Below are positions 14,094 to 22,672 of a stretch of DNA of 62,378 nucleotides, piece after piece; the first letter of the stretch is position 1, and each line of letters starts with the position of its first letter. The DNA is taken from positions 1-62,378 of the forward strand of contig NZ_JAIWPU010000045.1 in the NCBI RefSeq assembly GCF_021191705.1, read 5' to 3'. The notes below the pieces were generated by a model. The model saw nothing but the letters and a program-made list of their open reading frames with translations. It was not told where the DNA came from and ran no database searches. Made by a program: the position numbers and the translations under genes. This DNA comes from Proluteimonas flavola (lineage in GTDB: Bacteria > Pseudomonadota > Gammaproteobacteria > Xanthomonadales > Xanthomonadaceae).

Positions 14094-14822
14094 ATGCGGA
14101 TGCTCGCCTTCCTCTCGCTGACCGCTGCCATCGTCATCGCAAGTCCCGTGTCTGCGTCGGCGCAGACCGCGCGCACGGCGACAACGTCGGACGCGCCGAC
14201 CCGGGAACAGCCCCTCGCGACGGCGACCAGCGACGCGCAGCGGGCGCAGGACTGGGGCCTGCAACTGGAGGAATGGGCGCGCTATCGCGAACTGATGCAG
14301 GGGCCACTGGGTCTGCTGTCGCCCAATCTCGACCCGCTCACCGTCCTGGGCATCGAATCCCGAAGCGACGAAGAGCGCGCGCGCTATGCCGAACTCCAGG
14401 TGCGCTTCGAGGCACGCCGCGTCGAGCGCACACTTGCGTATCAGCGTGCGTACGACGCCGCCTGGCAACGCGTATTCCCCAACCAGCAACGCATCGCCGG
14501 GCTTGGCGGACAGGGAGCGGTCTCCCGCAACGCCGGTTCGGGCCGGCTCGCCGTCTTCGTCAAGGACGGATGCGCGCCGTGCGAACAGCGTGTGCGGCAG
14601 CTGCAGACGGCGGGGACCGAGTTCGACCTCTACATGGTCGGCAGTCGGCAGGACGACGGCCGCATCCGAAGCTGGGCAGCACAGGCCGGCATCGATCCGG
14701 CCCGGGTGCGCACCCGCGCAATCACGCTCAACCACGACAGTGGACGCTGGCTCTCACTGGGCCTGCCCGGCGATTTCCCCGCGGTCGTGCAGGAGGTAGA
14801 CGGGCAATGGCACCGGCGTTGA
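14094..14822 (+). CDS. TIGR03759 family ICE protein
   Basis: The 242-residue exported protein has a Sec signal (cleavage after VSASA). It contains the family block WGLQLEEWARYRELMQGP followed by LLSPNLDPLTVLGIE, which I recognise as TIGR03759 (PFL_4693-like). The C-terminal half has a thioredoxin-like start, FVKDGCAPCEQRV, with a CxxC motif, suggesting disulphide chemistry in the periplasm, as seen in other MPF-G components. It is part of the mating-pair-formation apparatus, specific role unknown. It lies 12 bases after the coiled-coil protein and overlaps the lytic transglycosylase start. Confidence 0.88.
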   Translation: MRMLAFLSLTAAIVIASPVSASAQTARTATTSDAPTREQPLATATSDAQRAQDWGLQLEEWARYRELMQGPLGLLSPNLDPLTVLGIESRSDEERARYAELQVRFEARRVERTLAYQRAYDAAWQRVFPNQQRIAGLGGQGAVSRNAGSGRLAVFVKDGCAPCEQRVRQLQTAGTEFDLYMVGSRQDDGRIRSWAAQAGIDPARVRTRAITLNHDSGRWLSLGLPGDFPAVVQEVDGQWHRR

Positions 14823-15412
14823 GCACCCGGCAACTGGCGGGCCTCGCCGCTGGAATTGTCGCGCTGGCCGCGTCCGGCCTCGGCCCGCGTCCGGCCCACG
14901 CAGTCGAGGTGCCGCCACCGGCCTATCAGATCGCCGCTCGACAGGCCGGCATTCCCTCGTCCGTGCTCTACGCCGTCGCGCTGCAAGAAAGCGGCACCCG
15001 CCGTCGCGACCGGCTCGTGCCCTGGCCGTGGACGTTGAACGTCGCCGGCAGCGCCGAACGCTATGCCACGCGTGCCGAGGCTTGCGCCGGCATCCGCCGC
15101 GCGCTCGCCCGGGTGTCGGCCAGACGGGTGGATGTGGGGTTGGCACAGATCAACCTCGGCTACCAAGCGCATCGTTACGACGCGCCGTGTGATGTGCTCG
15201 ACCCCTACGCCAATCTCGCGATGGCCGCGCAGATCCTGCGCGAGCAGCACGAGCCGGGCGCGGACTGGATGATCGCCATCGGTCGGTATCACCGGCCGGC
15301 CGGTGGCGAGCCCGCCGCGCGCTACCGGCGCAGCGTCGCCCGCCACCTCGCACGGGTGCAGGCGCACGACCAACCCACGGCGCAGCGGACAGAGGCCGGG
15401 GGGGCGCCATGA
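14807..15412 (+). CDS. Conjugation-associated lytic transglycosylase (SLT domain)
   Basis: The 201-residue protein has a signal peptide and an SLT fold: YAVALQESG with the catalytic Glu, then VDVGLAQINLGYQAHR, the goose-lysozyme-like block typical of VirB1-type enzymes. It should cleave peptidoglycan between MurNAc and GlcNAc, opening a path for the type IV secretion channel. The start at 14807 has AGGAGG eleven bases upstream and overlaps the TIGR03759 end by 16 bases. Its stop overlaps the next gene (ATGA), so translation is coupled to the PAPS-reductase-like gene, an unusual neighbour. Confidence 0.88.
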   Translation: MAPALSTRQLAGLAAGIVALAASGLGPRPAHAVEVPPPAYQIAARQAGIPSSVLYAVALQESGTRRRDRLVPWPWTLNVAGSAERYATRAEACAGIRRALARVSARRVDVGLAQINLGYQAHRYDAPCDVLDPYANLAMAAQILREQHEPGADWMIAIGRYHRPAGGEPAARYRRSVARHLARVQAHDQPTAQRTEAGGAP

Positions 15413-16467
15413 CCGCTCACGCCACGCATCGCGTGCCGATCCAGCACCTGGTCAACGTCTCAGGCGGCAAGGACTCAACGGCGGTCTACCTGCTGGCACT
15501 AGAATCCGGTCGCCCGTTTCGGGCGGTGTTCGCCGATACCGGCAACGAGCATCCCCTGACCTACGAGTTCGTCTCGCGCCTGGCCGAGCGCACCGGCGGC
15601 CCGTCTGTCGAAATCGTGAAGGCCGACTTCTCGCAACAGCTCGCCCGCCATCGGGCGTACATCCTCCGCTCATGGCCGGAACAGGGGATCCCCGATGCCA
15701 TCGTGAAGGAAGCGGCTTCACTGCACGAACCGACCGGGAGCCCCTTTCTCGACCTGTGCATCGCAAAAGGTAGGTTTCCAAGCCGGATGGCGCAGTTCTG
15801 TACCGAGCAACTGAAGACGCTACCGATCGTGCTCGAGGTCGTGCTTCCCATGCTGCGGGCTGGACCGGTCTTGCAGTGGCTTGGCATCCGTGCGGAGGAA
15901 AGCGCGCACCGCGCCAGGCAGCCGCGCTGGAACCGCCATGACAGCGGCAGCGTGCTCTGGCGACCCATTCTCGGATGGTCGGTGGAGGAGGTCTGGTCGA
16001 TGCATCGTCGGCACGGCCTAGGCGCCAACCCGCTGTATGCGCTCGGCATGGGCCGCGTCGGCTGCATGCCCTGCATCCACTGCGGCAAGCGGGAACTTCG
16101 CACGATTGCCCAGCGGTTTCCCGAGCACATCGAACGGATCGAGCGCTGGGAAGCCATCGTCGCCGCCACGAACAAGCGCGGTGTCTCGACGTTCTTCGCG
16201 GCGCTGAAAGACCCCATGGATGCGGACCGCCCCGGCACCTATGCCGGCATCCGGACGGTCGTGGAATGGAGCCGGACCAGCCGAGGCGGCCGGCAGTACG
16301 CGCTGTTCTTCGAGCACCAGCCGGGAGGCGGATGCACGTCCGACCTAGCGCTGTGCGAGCGGGTCCGGGACGGCGAGGGGCCACAGGCCGCACGCGCGGC
16401 CGTTCCGACACTTTCGCCAGCCTTGCCAACAGAGCGCGACAGCATGCTCAGGAGCACCCCACCATGA
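15409..16467 (+). CDS. PAPS-reductase-family (N-type ATP pyrophosphatase) protein inserted in the transfer operon
   Basis: The 352-residue protein has the PP-loop SGGKDS (residues 18-23), a second conserved stretch VFADTGNEHPLTYEFVSR, and a C-terminal Cys-rich block GCMPCIHCGKRELR that may bind metal. This is the pattern of the phosphoadenosine phosphosulfate reductase superfamily, including phage- and defence-associated members such as DndC, rather than housekeeping CysH. The substrate is unknown. It lies between the lytic transglycosylase and TIGR03765 with overlaps on both sides, so it would be co-translated with mating genes. DNA or RNA sulphur modification or anti-defence are possibilities, all inferred. 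Confidence 0.82.
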   Translation: MTAHATHRVPIQHLVNVSGGKDSTAVYLLALESGRPFRAVFADTGNEHPLTYEFVSRLAERTGGPSVEIVKADFSQQLARHRAYILRSWPEQGIPDAIVKEAASLHEPTGSPFLDLCIAKGRFPSRMAQFCTEQLKTLPIVLEVVLPMLRAGPVLQWLGIRAEESAHRARQPRWNRHDSGSVLWRPILGWSVEEVWSMHRRHGLGANPLYALGMGRVGCMPCIHCGKRELRTIAQRFPEHIERIERWEAIVAATNKRGVSTFFAALKDPMDADRPGTYAGIRTVVEWSRTSRGGRQYALFFEHQPGGGCTSDLALCERVRDGEGPQAARAAVPTLSPALPTERDSMLRSTPP

Positions 16468-17009
16468 AACGCCATCACGCCTTGCTTGCCGCCGCAGCGG
16501 CGCTCAGCGCCTCGCTGTTGCTCGTTGCCCCCGCTTTCGCGCAACCAGCATCATTGATCGTGGTCGAGGATCGTGGCGGCCCGTCCGCGCTGCCGTACTA
16601 CGCCGCGCTCGATCTACAGCCACCCGGTGCACAGGACGCACCCGCCGTCGAACGTCCTGCGCCGACCGTCGGCCGCGTCGGCGAAGCGGACATGCTGCCG
16701 GTCCGATCGCGCAGTCTGGCGCCCGGTGCCGTGCAACGCCGGACGATCCAGGCCCCTGGCCTGACGCCCGTCTTCCTCATCGGCGACGACGCGCGCTCGC
16801 GGGCCTGGCTGCGCGAACGCGGAACTCGGCTGCGCGACCTGAATGCTGTCGGCCTCGTGGTCAACGTGGAATCGGCCGACGCACTGACCGACCTTCGCGC
16901 CCTCGCGCCGGGTCTCATGCTCTCGCCCGCCTCCGGCGACGACATGGCGATGCGCCTGGGCCTGCAACACTATCCGGTGCTGATCACCGCCACGAGCGTC
17001 GAGCAGTGA
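16464..17009 (+). CDS. TIGR03765 family ICE protein (PFL_4695)
   Basis: The 181-residue exported protein has a classic signal peptide (cleavage after AFA), then ASLIVVEDRGGPSALPYYAA, the TIGR03765 hallmark. A later block, FLIGDDARSRAWLRERG, LVVNVESADALTDLR and ALAPGLMLSPASGDDMA, is also typical. It acts in the periplasm as part of the MPF-G apparatus; detailed function is not known. The ATG at 16464 follows AGGAG and overlaps the stop of the PAPS-reductase-like gene. TraD starts 10 bases after its stop. Confidence 0.9.
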   Translation: MKRHHALLAAAAALSASLLLVAPAFAQPASLIVVEDRGGPSALPYYAALDLQPPGAQDAPAVERPAPTVGRVGEADMLPVRSRSLAPGAVQRRTIQAPGLTPVFLIGDDARSRAWLRERGTRLRDLNAVGLVVNVESADALTDLRALAPGLMLSPASGDDMAMRLGLQHYPVLITATSVEQ

Positions 17010-17019
17010 TGCGCCGTCG

Positions 17020-19182
17020 ATGGCCGCGCCCCAAGCCATCGAAGTTCTGTTGCGGCCAGCGGTGGAGCTGTACACCGTGGCGGTCTGTGCCGCCGCCGCG
17101 CTTGTGTGCGTGGCGGCACCGTGGGCGCTCGCGCTGAACCCGCTGCTGGGCCTGGGGGCGGCCCTCGCATTCGGCGGTTTCGGCGCCCTCCGCTTCCGCG
17201 ACGCGTGGGTGATCCTGCGGTACCGGCGCAATATGCGCCGGCTTCCCCGGTACTCCATGACCAGCCGTCAGGTGCCTGTCAGCCGGCAACGGCTGTTCAT
17301 CGGCCGCGGATTCCGGTGGGACCAGCGGCACACGCACCGGCTGATGCAGACCTACCGGCCAGAGTTCCGGCGCTACGTAGAACCCACCGCGCTTCAACGG
17401 GCGGCCCGGCAACTGGAAGCCCGCCTGGAGTTCGCGCCGGCCCCGTTCTCGTCGCTTGCCAAGCTGCTGTCCTGGGACAGCCCGCTCAACCCGGTCCGGC
17501 CACTCCCGCCGGTCGGCGGCATCCCACGTCTGCACGGCATCGAGCCACACGAGACCGACGTGACCTTGCCCCTGGGCGAGCGTGTCGGCCATAGCCTGGT
17601 CGTGGGAACCACGCGTGTCGGCAAGACCCGGCTCGCCGAGTTGTTCATCACGCAGGACATCCGCCGGCGCGACAGAGCCGGGCAGCACGAGGTCGTCATC
17701 GCGATCGATCCGAAGGGCGATGCGGATCTGCTTAAACGCATGTACTGCGAAGCCCGCCGGGCCGGCCGCGACGGCGAGTTCTATGTTTTCCATCTCGGCT
17801 GGCCCGACATCTCCGCCCGCTACAACGCGGTCGGCCGGTTCGGGCGGATCAGTGAGGTTGCCAGCCGTATCGCCGGCCAGCTTTCGGGCGAAGGCAACAG
17901 CGCCGCGTTCCGCGAGTTCGCATGGCGCTTCGTCAACATCGTCGCGCGCGCCCTGGTCGAGTTGGGGCAACGTCCCGACTATCTGCTGATCCAGCGCCAT
18001 GTTGTGAATATCGACGCGCTGTTCATCGAGTACGCCCAGCACTTCTTCGCGAAGAGCGAGCCCAAGGCATGGGACGTCATCGTCCAGATCGAATCTAGGC
18101 TCAACGACCGGAACATCCCGCGCAACATGGTCGGCCGCGAGAAGCGTGTCGTCGCGCTGGAGCAGTACCTCTCGCAGGTCAGGGTGTACGACCCCGTGCT
18201 GGACGGGCTTCGATCAGCGGTGCGGTACGACCGCACCTACTTCGACAAGATCGTCGCCAGCCTCCTGCCGTTGTTGGAGAAGCTCACGACAGGCAAGACC
18301 GCGCAGCTGCTCGCGCCCAACTATTCCGACCTCGATGACCCCCGGCCGATCTTCGACTGGATGCAGATCATCCGGAAGCGGGCCGTGGTCTACGTCGGCC
18401 TGGATGCGCTGTCCGACGCCGAAGTCGCGGCCGCGGTCGGCAACTCCATGTTCAGCGATCTCGTGTCCGTGGCTGGCCACATCTACAAGCACGGGATCGA
18501 CGATGGACTGCCAGGCGCGGTGTCCGGAAGCCGCGTGCCCATCAACCTACACGCCGACGAATTCAACGAACTGATCGGCGACGAGTTCATCCCGCTGATC
18601 AATAAAGGAGGCGGCGCAGGCCTGCAGGCGACGGCGTACACACAGACGCTGAGCGACATCGAAGCGCGCATCGGCAATCGAGCCAAGGCCGGCCAGGTGA
18701 TCGGCAACTTCAACAATCTGTTCATGCTCCGGGTGCGCGAGACTGCCACCGCCGAACTCCTCACCCGGCAGTTGCCGAAGGTCGACATCTACGCCACGTC
18801 GATCCTCAGCGGCGCGACCGACACGTCCGATCCGCATGGCGATACGGCCTTCACCTCCAACACGGTGGACCGCATCAGCAGCACCAGCGTCCCGTTGATC
18901 GAACCGGCCCATGTCGTCGCGCTTCCCAAGGGTCAGTGCTTCGCGCTGATCGAAGGCGGCACGCTCTGGAAAGTGCGCATGCCGATGCCCGCACCGGACC
19001 CGGACGACGCGATGCCCGAGGACCTGCAGGCGCTGGCCGCAGCCATGAGACAACGCTATGCGGACGCGAGCGGATGGTGGGAGGCCGCCGGCGCGGCGTC
19101 GGTCCCCGACGCGACCCTGCCGGCGGACCTCGTCGATGCGCCGACCAAGACCGCGAATCGCGGGCCTGGGCACACGCCATGA
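17020..19182 (+). CDS. traD: Conjugative coupling protein TraD (TIGR03743, SXT/TOL type)
   Basis: The 720-residue VirD4-type ATPase has two N-terminal transmembrane helices (about residues 16-60), Walker A VVGTTRVGKTRLAE near 193-206, and a downstream acidic region NLHADEFNEL near 507 serving as Walker B. It docks the relaxase-DNA complex at the transfer channel and drives export. Length and order match the SXT/TOL subfamily. It is followed by TIGR03747 with an ATGA overlap. The C-terminal 60 residues are alanine- and proline-rich. Confidence 0.92.
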   Translation: MAAPQAIEVLLRPAVELYTVAVCAAAALVCVAAPWALALNPLLGLGAALAFGGFGALRFRDAWVILRYRRNMRRLPRYSMTSRQVPVSRQRLFIGRGFRWDQRHTHRLMQTYRPEFRRYVEPTALQRAARQLEARLEFAPAPFSSLAKLLSWDSPLNPVRPLPPVGGIPRLHGIEPHETDVTLPLGERVGHSLVVGTTRVGKTRLAELFITQDIRRRDRAGQHEVVIAIDPKGDADLLKRMYCEARRAGRDGEFYVFHLGWPDISARYNAVGRFGRISEVASRIAGQLSGEGNSAAFREFAWRFVNIVARALVELGQRPDYLLIQRHVVNIDALFIEYAQHFFAKSEPKAWDVIVQIESRLNDRNIPRNMVGREKRVVALEQYLSQVRVYDPVLDGLRSAVRYDRTYFDKIVASLLPLLEKLTTGKTAQLLAPNYSDLDDPRPIFDWMQIIRKRAVVYVGLDALSDAEVAAAVGNSMFSDLVSVAGHIYKHGIDDGLPGAVSGSRVPINLHADEFNELIGDEFIPLINKGGGAGLQATAYTQTLSDIEARIGNRAKAGQVIGNFNNLFMLRVRETATAELLTRQLPKVDIYATSILSGATDTSDPHGDTAFTSNTVDRISSTSVPLIEPAHVVALPKGQCFALIEGGTLWKVRMPMPAPDPDDAMPEDLQALAAAMRQRYADASGWWEAAGAASVPDATLPADLVDAPTKTANRGPGHTP

Positions 19183-19928
19183 GCGATCCCGCCGGCGCCG
19201 CACGCCAGCATCAGGTCCGTCAGCGGGGCCTCGTCGCGAACCTCGTCCTGCTGCCCTTCCACCTGTTCGGCGTCCTGGTCGGCTCGTTGCTCCTGAGTAT
19301 CGTGATCGAGTGCATCGGCATGCACCTGTTCTGGCCCGACCAGGGCTGGCATCACGCGCGGGACATGCTGCACTACGAGCTCGCCCAGCTGTCGGCCACC
19401 TTCACCCGCAGCGTGGTGGTGCAGGAACCCGGGCGCACGGCCTACCGGCTGGTCGAACTCGCGCACACCTGGCTGTTCGTGCGCACCGGGCTCTTGGACT
19501 GGATGCACGACGCCGCAGTCCGGTCCCGTGCCGGCGCCGACGCGCCGGTGCGCGACTTCCGCTACTACCTGGGCATTGTGTACGTGCACCTGGAGGCGTA
19601 CCTGATCGCCGCGGCCTACACCTGCCTTGTGTTCCTCGTTCGCCTGCTGGTTCTGTGCCTGACCTTGCCGGTCGTCCTGCTCGCGGCCTTCGTCGGCCTG
19701 GTGGACGGCCTGGTCCGCCGTGACGTGAGACGCTTCGGCGCCGGCCGTGAATCCGGCTTCGTCTATCACCGTGCCCGCGCCACGCTGATGCCGCTCGCGA
19801 TGCTGCCCTGGGTGACCTACCTTGCGCTGCCTGTCAGCGTCCATCCGCTGCTGATCGTCCTGCCCGGGGCCATCCTGCTCGGAATCGCGGTCGCGATCAC
19901 GGCCACCACCTTCAAGAAGTACCTCTGA
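19179..19928 (+). CDS. TIGR03747 family ICE membrane protein (PFL_4697)
   Basis: The 249-residue integral membrane protein has about four hydrophobic helices: near 20-45, 135-165, 165-185 and 210-240. The block ending DFRYYLGIVYVHLEAYLIAA and the final ITATTFKKYL are typical of TIGR03747. It is an inner-membrane partner of TraD in MPF-G elements. Start and stop are translationally coupled to TraD. After it the co-directional operon is interrupted by a minus-strand gene. Confidence 0.88.
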   Translation: MSDPAGAARQHQVRQRGLVANLVLLPFHLFGVLVGSLLLSIVIECIGMHLFWPDQGWHHARDMLHYELAQLSATFTRSVVVQEPGRTAYRLVELAHTWLFVRTGLLDWMHDAAVRSRAGADAPVRDFRYYLGIVYVHLEAYLIAAAYTCLVFLVRLLVLCLTLPVVLLAAFVGLVDGLVRRDVRRFGAGRESGFVYHRARATLMPLAMLPWVTYLALPVSVHPLLIVLPGAILLGIAVAITATTFKKYL

Positions 19929-19989
19929 CGCAGGCCGAACCGACGCTTCCGCCATCGGCGGCTTGTCACGCGTTCCGCCCGTCGTCAGA

Positions 19990-20373
19990 TCAAACCTGAT
20001 CCAACAAGCGCTGTCTCAGCGTGTCCCAGGCTGCACCGGCGCGAACTTTCGCGCGCTCCATCTCCGCGTGCACCAACGCGACCATCTCCTCGTGGCCTGC
20101 TTCGGCTTCTTCCCAAATGAAACAGCGCCGCACCGTGCTCTCCTCTCCATCGACGAACACCATCGTCTCGAAGAGAGCGGGATCACCCTCAGAGAATGGA
20201 TTGTGATCGATCCCGAGGAACACCGTGGAGATCCGGACGTCATCGACCCAGGTCCCCGCAACTCGGAGATCCGCCGTCGCAAACCATGCGGACCATTCCA
20301 TGACCGACTCGCATTGAACCGCACGTCGACCGACCAGTTTGAAGCAGCGTGGTGAGGGGAGGATGTCGGGCAT
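19990..20373 (-). CDS. Small phage/ICE-type accessory protein (127 aa), minus strand
   Basis: From the ATG at 20373 the protein is 127 residues. The central block VRISTVFLGIDHNPF followed by PALFETMVF recurs in small uncharacterised proteins of phages and conjugative elements. The N-terminal half carries a short basic start and the C-terminal half is a helix ending DTLRQRLLDQV. It is soluble and has no signal peptide. It is the only minus-strand gene inside the transfer operon, between TIGR03747 and RAQPRD, with GAGGCG ahead of the start. A longer upstream start (20547) would overlap the RAQPRD leader and is not favoured. Confidence 0.6.
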   Translation of the reverse strand: MPDILPSPRCFKLVGRRAVQCESVMEWSAWFATADLRVAGTWVDDVRISTVFLGIDHNPFSEGDPALFETMVFVDGEESTVRRCFIWEEAEAGHEEMVALVHAEMERAKVRAGAAWDTLRQRLLDQV

Positions 20374-20576
20374 TCCGACGCCTCGTGAGGCTCGGGCGAA
20401 ACCCCAGTGTACCGGACGCGATCCTGCCGTTCCGCCCGGGCTCTGCAGACCGGCGATAGGCGGTTCGGCCACTGCGAGTAATCCGGTGCAGCCGCATGCG
20501 GGATTGTTTGCGGCGCACGCGCGTCCACCGCTCCAGCATGCCGCCATCCGACACCGATCTCCCGGGGATCACCGCG

Positions 20577-20951
20577 ATGGCTTTCGCCTCTCGTCCAGAC
20601 CGCGCCTTGCGCCTGCCCGCTGCGTTGCTCGGGCTCGCGCTATCCGGCGTCGCGCCGGCGTCGGCATCCAGCATCGCCACCGAACGGGAACAACTGGCCG
20701 CACTCGTGCGCCAGCTCGACATGGCCGATCGCATCGCCGAGCAGGCCGCCCGAGCGAAGCCCGAGGAACGTGCCCGCTACCACCTCGACTACGTCCGCCT
20801 GCGCGCCGACATCGAACGCGTCCGCACCGGCGTGCGGGACTACCTCGTCCCGCAGCGCGCCCAGCCACGCGATCCGGTGCCGCTCAGCGGTGCCTACACG
20901 CGCGATCAGAGTGACGACGCGGGGTCGGACCAGGAGCCGCGATCGCCATGA
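20577..20951 (+). CDS. RAQPRD family ICE protein
   Basis: About 124 residues from ATG 20577. It has a signal peptide (cleavage near ASA) and an all-helical mature part with TEREQLAALVRQLDMADRI. It also carries the family-defining RAQPRD segment (VPQRAQPRDPVPL), for which the protein family is named. It is a periplasmic component of the MPF-G system, role not known. GGGGA lies ahead of the start. Two upstream in-frame starts (20496, 20538) would precede the signal peptide and are less likely. It overlaps the next start. Confidence 0.9.
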   Translation: MAFASRPDRALRLPAALLGLALSGVAPASASSIATEREQLAALVRQLDMADRIAEQAARAKPEERARYHLDYVRLRADIERVRTGVRDYLVPQRAQPRDPVPLSGAYTRDQSDDAGSDQEPRSP

Positions 20952-21187
20952 GCCTCACCGCCGATCAAGCAGCAGCGTTCCAGTCGAACAGCGGCTTCGC
21001 CCCGTCGGCCGTGTCGTCCGTCGTGCTCGGGTTCGTCTTCGCGGTGCTGCTGCTGTGGGGCGTGTGGGCGACGCGTTCCGCCTACGTCGGGTGGGCCGAC
21101 CAGCATCTCACCCACAGCCAGTTCCTGATGGTCGTCGTGCGCTTTCTCGCGATGTACCTGGTGCTTGGCTTCTTCCTCCTGTCCTGA
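20948..21187 (+). CDS. TIGR03758 family ICE protein (PFL_4701)
   Basis: A 79-residue protein with two membrane helices: VVLGFVFAVLLLWGVWA and VVVRFLAMYLVLGFFLL. It begins MSLTADQAAAFQ, characteristic of TIGR03758. It likely sits in the inner membrane as a small structural subunit, similar to a VirB2/VirB3-sized component. ATG overlaps the stop of RAQPRD. Confidence 0.88.
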   Translation: MSLTADQAAAFQSNSGFAPSAVSSVVLGFVFAVLLLWGVWATRSAYVGWADQHLTHSQFLMVVVRFLAMYLVLGFFLLS

Positions 21188-21203
21188 CGCAAGGGTCCCG
21201 ACC

Positions 21204-21563
21204 ATGAAGCCGTCCGCCTTCCTTCCTCCCAGCGCCCGGCTCGCCGTGCTGTCGGCCACCGTCCTCGCCGCGCCGGCCACCGCGTCCGCCCAGGGCCTGC
21301 CGACCGTCGAGGATCCGTCCCGCGGTACCGGCAGCGGGATCATGCAGACGCTGCAGAACTACGGTTACGACATCGTCATGCTCGTCGCGCTGCTCGTCGT
21401 CGCCTCGATGTTCGTCGGCGTCTGCTATCACGCGTACACGCGCTACTCGGAGATCCATACCGGCCGCGCGACCTGGGGCCAGTTCGGCCTGACGGTCGCG
21501 GTCGGCGTGATCCTGCTGGTGGTCGGCATCTGGCTGCTCACCACGGCCACGGGCATCCTGTAG
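21204..21563 (+). CDS. TIGR03745 family ICE protein (PFL_4702), pilin-like
   Basis: A 119-residue protein with a long signal peptide (cleavage after ASA, about residue 29), then GLPTVEDPSRGTGSGIMQTL and two transmembrane segments separated by a short loop. The family (TIGR03745) is compared with VirB2-type pilin precursors because of size and topology. It follows TIGR03758 by 16 bases and is followed by TIGR03750 within 10 bases. ATG at 21204 gives the complete signal peptide. Confidence 0.88.
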   Translation: MKPSAFLPPSARLAVLSATVLAAPATASAQGLPTVEDPSRGTGSGIMQTLQNYGYDIVMLVALLVVASMFVGVCYHAYTRYSEIHTGRATWGQFGLTVAVGVILLVVGIWLLTTATGIL

Positions 21564-21572
21564 GAGGTGCCC

Positions 21573-21992
21573 GTGTCCAGCGACGCACACGTGGCACCGG
21601 ACGGACTCGTCATGTTCCTGCCACACCGGCTCAACCGTCAGCCCGTGGTGGTCCGCGGGCTGACGGCGGACGAACTGTGGGTCTGCGTCGGCCTGTCGGC
21701 CGCAGGCGGCCTCGCGCTCGGCGTGCCGCTCGCCTGGCTGTTCAACAGCATCGCCATGGCTCCCACGGCGATCAGCGCCGGCATCGCCCTCGGCATCTTC
21801 GCCGGCGGGGGCATGCTGCAACGGCGCAAACGCGGGCGACCCGACACCTGGCTCTTCAGGCAGTTGCAATGGTGGTTGGCGCTGCGCCACCCGGCACTGG
21901 CCGCGCATGTCGGCGGGGACCGTCTGATCACCCGTTCGGGGCGTTGGACCACGCGTCGCTCGGTTCGCCACCGCAGCGGGGTCGGGTCATGA
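21573..21992 (+). CDS. TIGR03750 family ICE protein (PFL_4703)
   Basis: The 139-residue membrane protein has FLPHRLNRQPVVVRGLTADE at the start, two closely spaced helices (about 38-80) and a basic tail PDTWLFRQLQWWLALRHP. This layout matches VirB3-like proteins and TIGR03750. The GTG at 21573 is chosen over the GTG at 21567 because AGGAGG (21562-21567) must lie upstream of the start. Its stop overlaps the next ATG. Confidence 0.85.
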   Translation: MSSDAHVAPDGLVMFLPHRLNRQPVVVRGLTADELWVCVGLSAAGGLALGVPLAWLFNSIAMAPTAISAGIALGIFAGGGMLQRRKRGRPDTWLFRQLQWWLALRHPALAAHVGGDRLITRSGRWTTRRSVRHRSGVGS

Positions 21993-22672
21993 GCCGCTTC
22001 CGGAACGAGGTCGTGCACCTGCAGTCGCACGTCAGAACCCTGCGCGTGGCGATCGGCGCGATGAGCGCCGGCATGCTGCTGCTGGGGCTGGGATGGTGGA
22101 GCGCTCCGCGCGACCTCACCGTGCACGTACCACCGGACCTGCGCTCGGGCAGCACGCGCAAATGGTGGGACGTTCCACCGGAGAGCGTCTACGCGTTCGC
22201 GTTCTACATCTTCCAGCAGCTCAATCGCTGGCCGATGAACGGCGAACAGGACTATCCACGCAACCTGCATGCCCTGTCGCCCTACCTGACGCCTGCATGT
22301 CGCGCTTTCCTGCAGCAGGACTACGCCCTGCGGCGCGACAACGGCGAACTGCGCCAGCGCGTGCGCGGCATCTACGAAATTCCCGGGCGCGGCTATGGCG
22401 ACGACCCCACCGTCCGCGTGCGCACCGTGTCGAGCAACGAGTGGATCGTCACGCTGGACATCACCGCCGACGAGTACCTCGGCGCGGAACAGGTCAAGCG
22501 CGTCCTCGTCCGGTATCCATTGCGCGTTACCCGGATGGACGTGGATCCCGAACGCAACCCGTTCGGGCTGGCGCTGGCCTGCTACGCCAGCACGCCGCAG
22601 AGCATCGAGCCGCCCACCACGCAAGCGGAGCCGCCGTCCACCTTCGGCACCGCGCCGGGAGACACCCCATGA
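21989..22672 (+). CDS. TIGR03746 family ICE protein, TraE/VirB8-like
   Basis: The 227-residue protein has one N-terminal membrane helix (about 18-40) and a periplasmic domain with TRKWWDVPPESVYAFAFYIF, the TIGR03746 signature. Topology and position correspond to TraE/VirB8 scaffold proteins that bridge the inner-membrane complex of a type IV secretion channel. The C-terminal 25 residues are proline-rich. Coupled by ATGA overlaps to both neighbours. Confidence 0.88.
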   Translation: MSRFRNEVVHLQSHVRTLRVAIGAMSAGMLLLGLGWWSAPRDLTVHVPPDLRSGSTRKWWDVPPESVYAFAFYIFQQLNRWPMNGEQDYPRNLHALSPYLTPACRAFLQQDYALRRDNGELRQRVRGIYEIPGRGYGDDPTVRVRTVSSNEWIVTLDITADEYLGAEQVKRVLVRYPLRVTRMDVDPERNPFGLALACYASTPQSIEPPTTQAEPPSTFGTAPGDTP

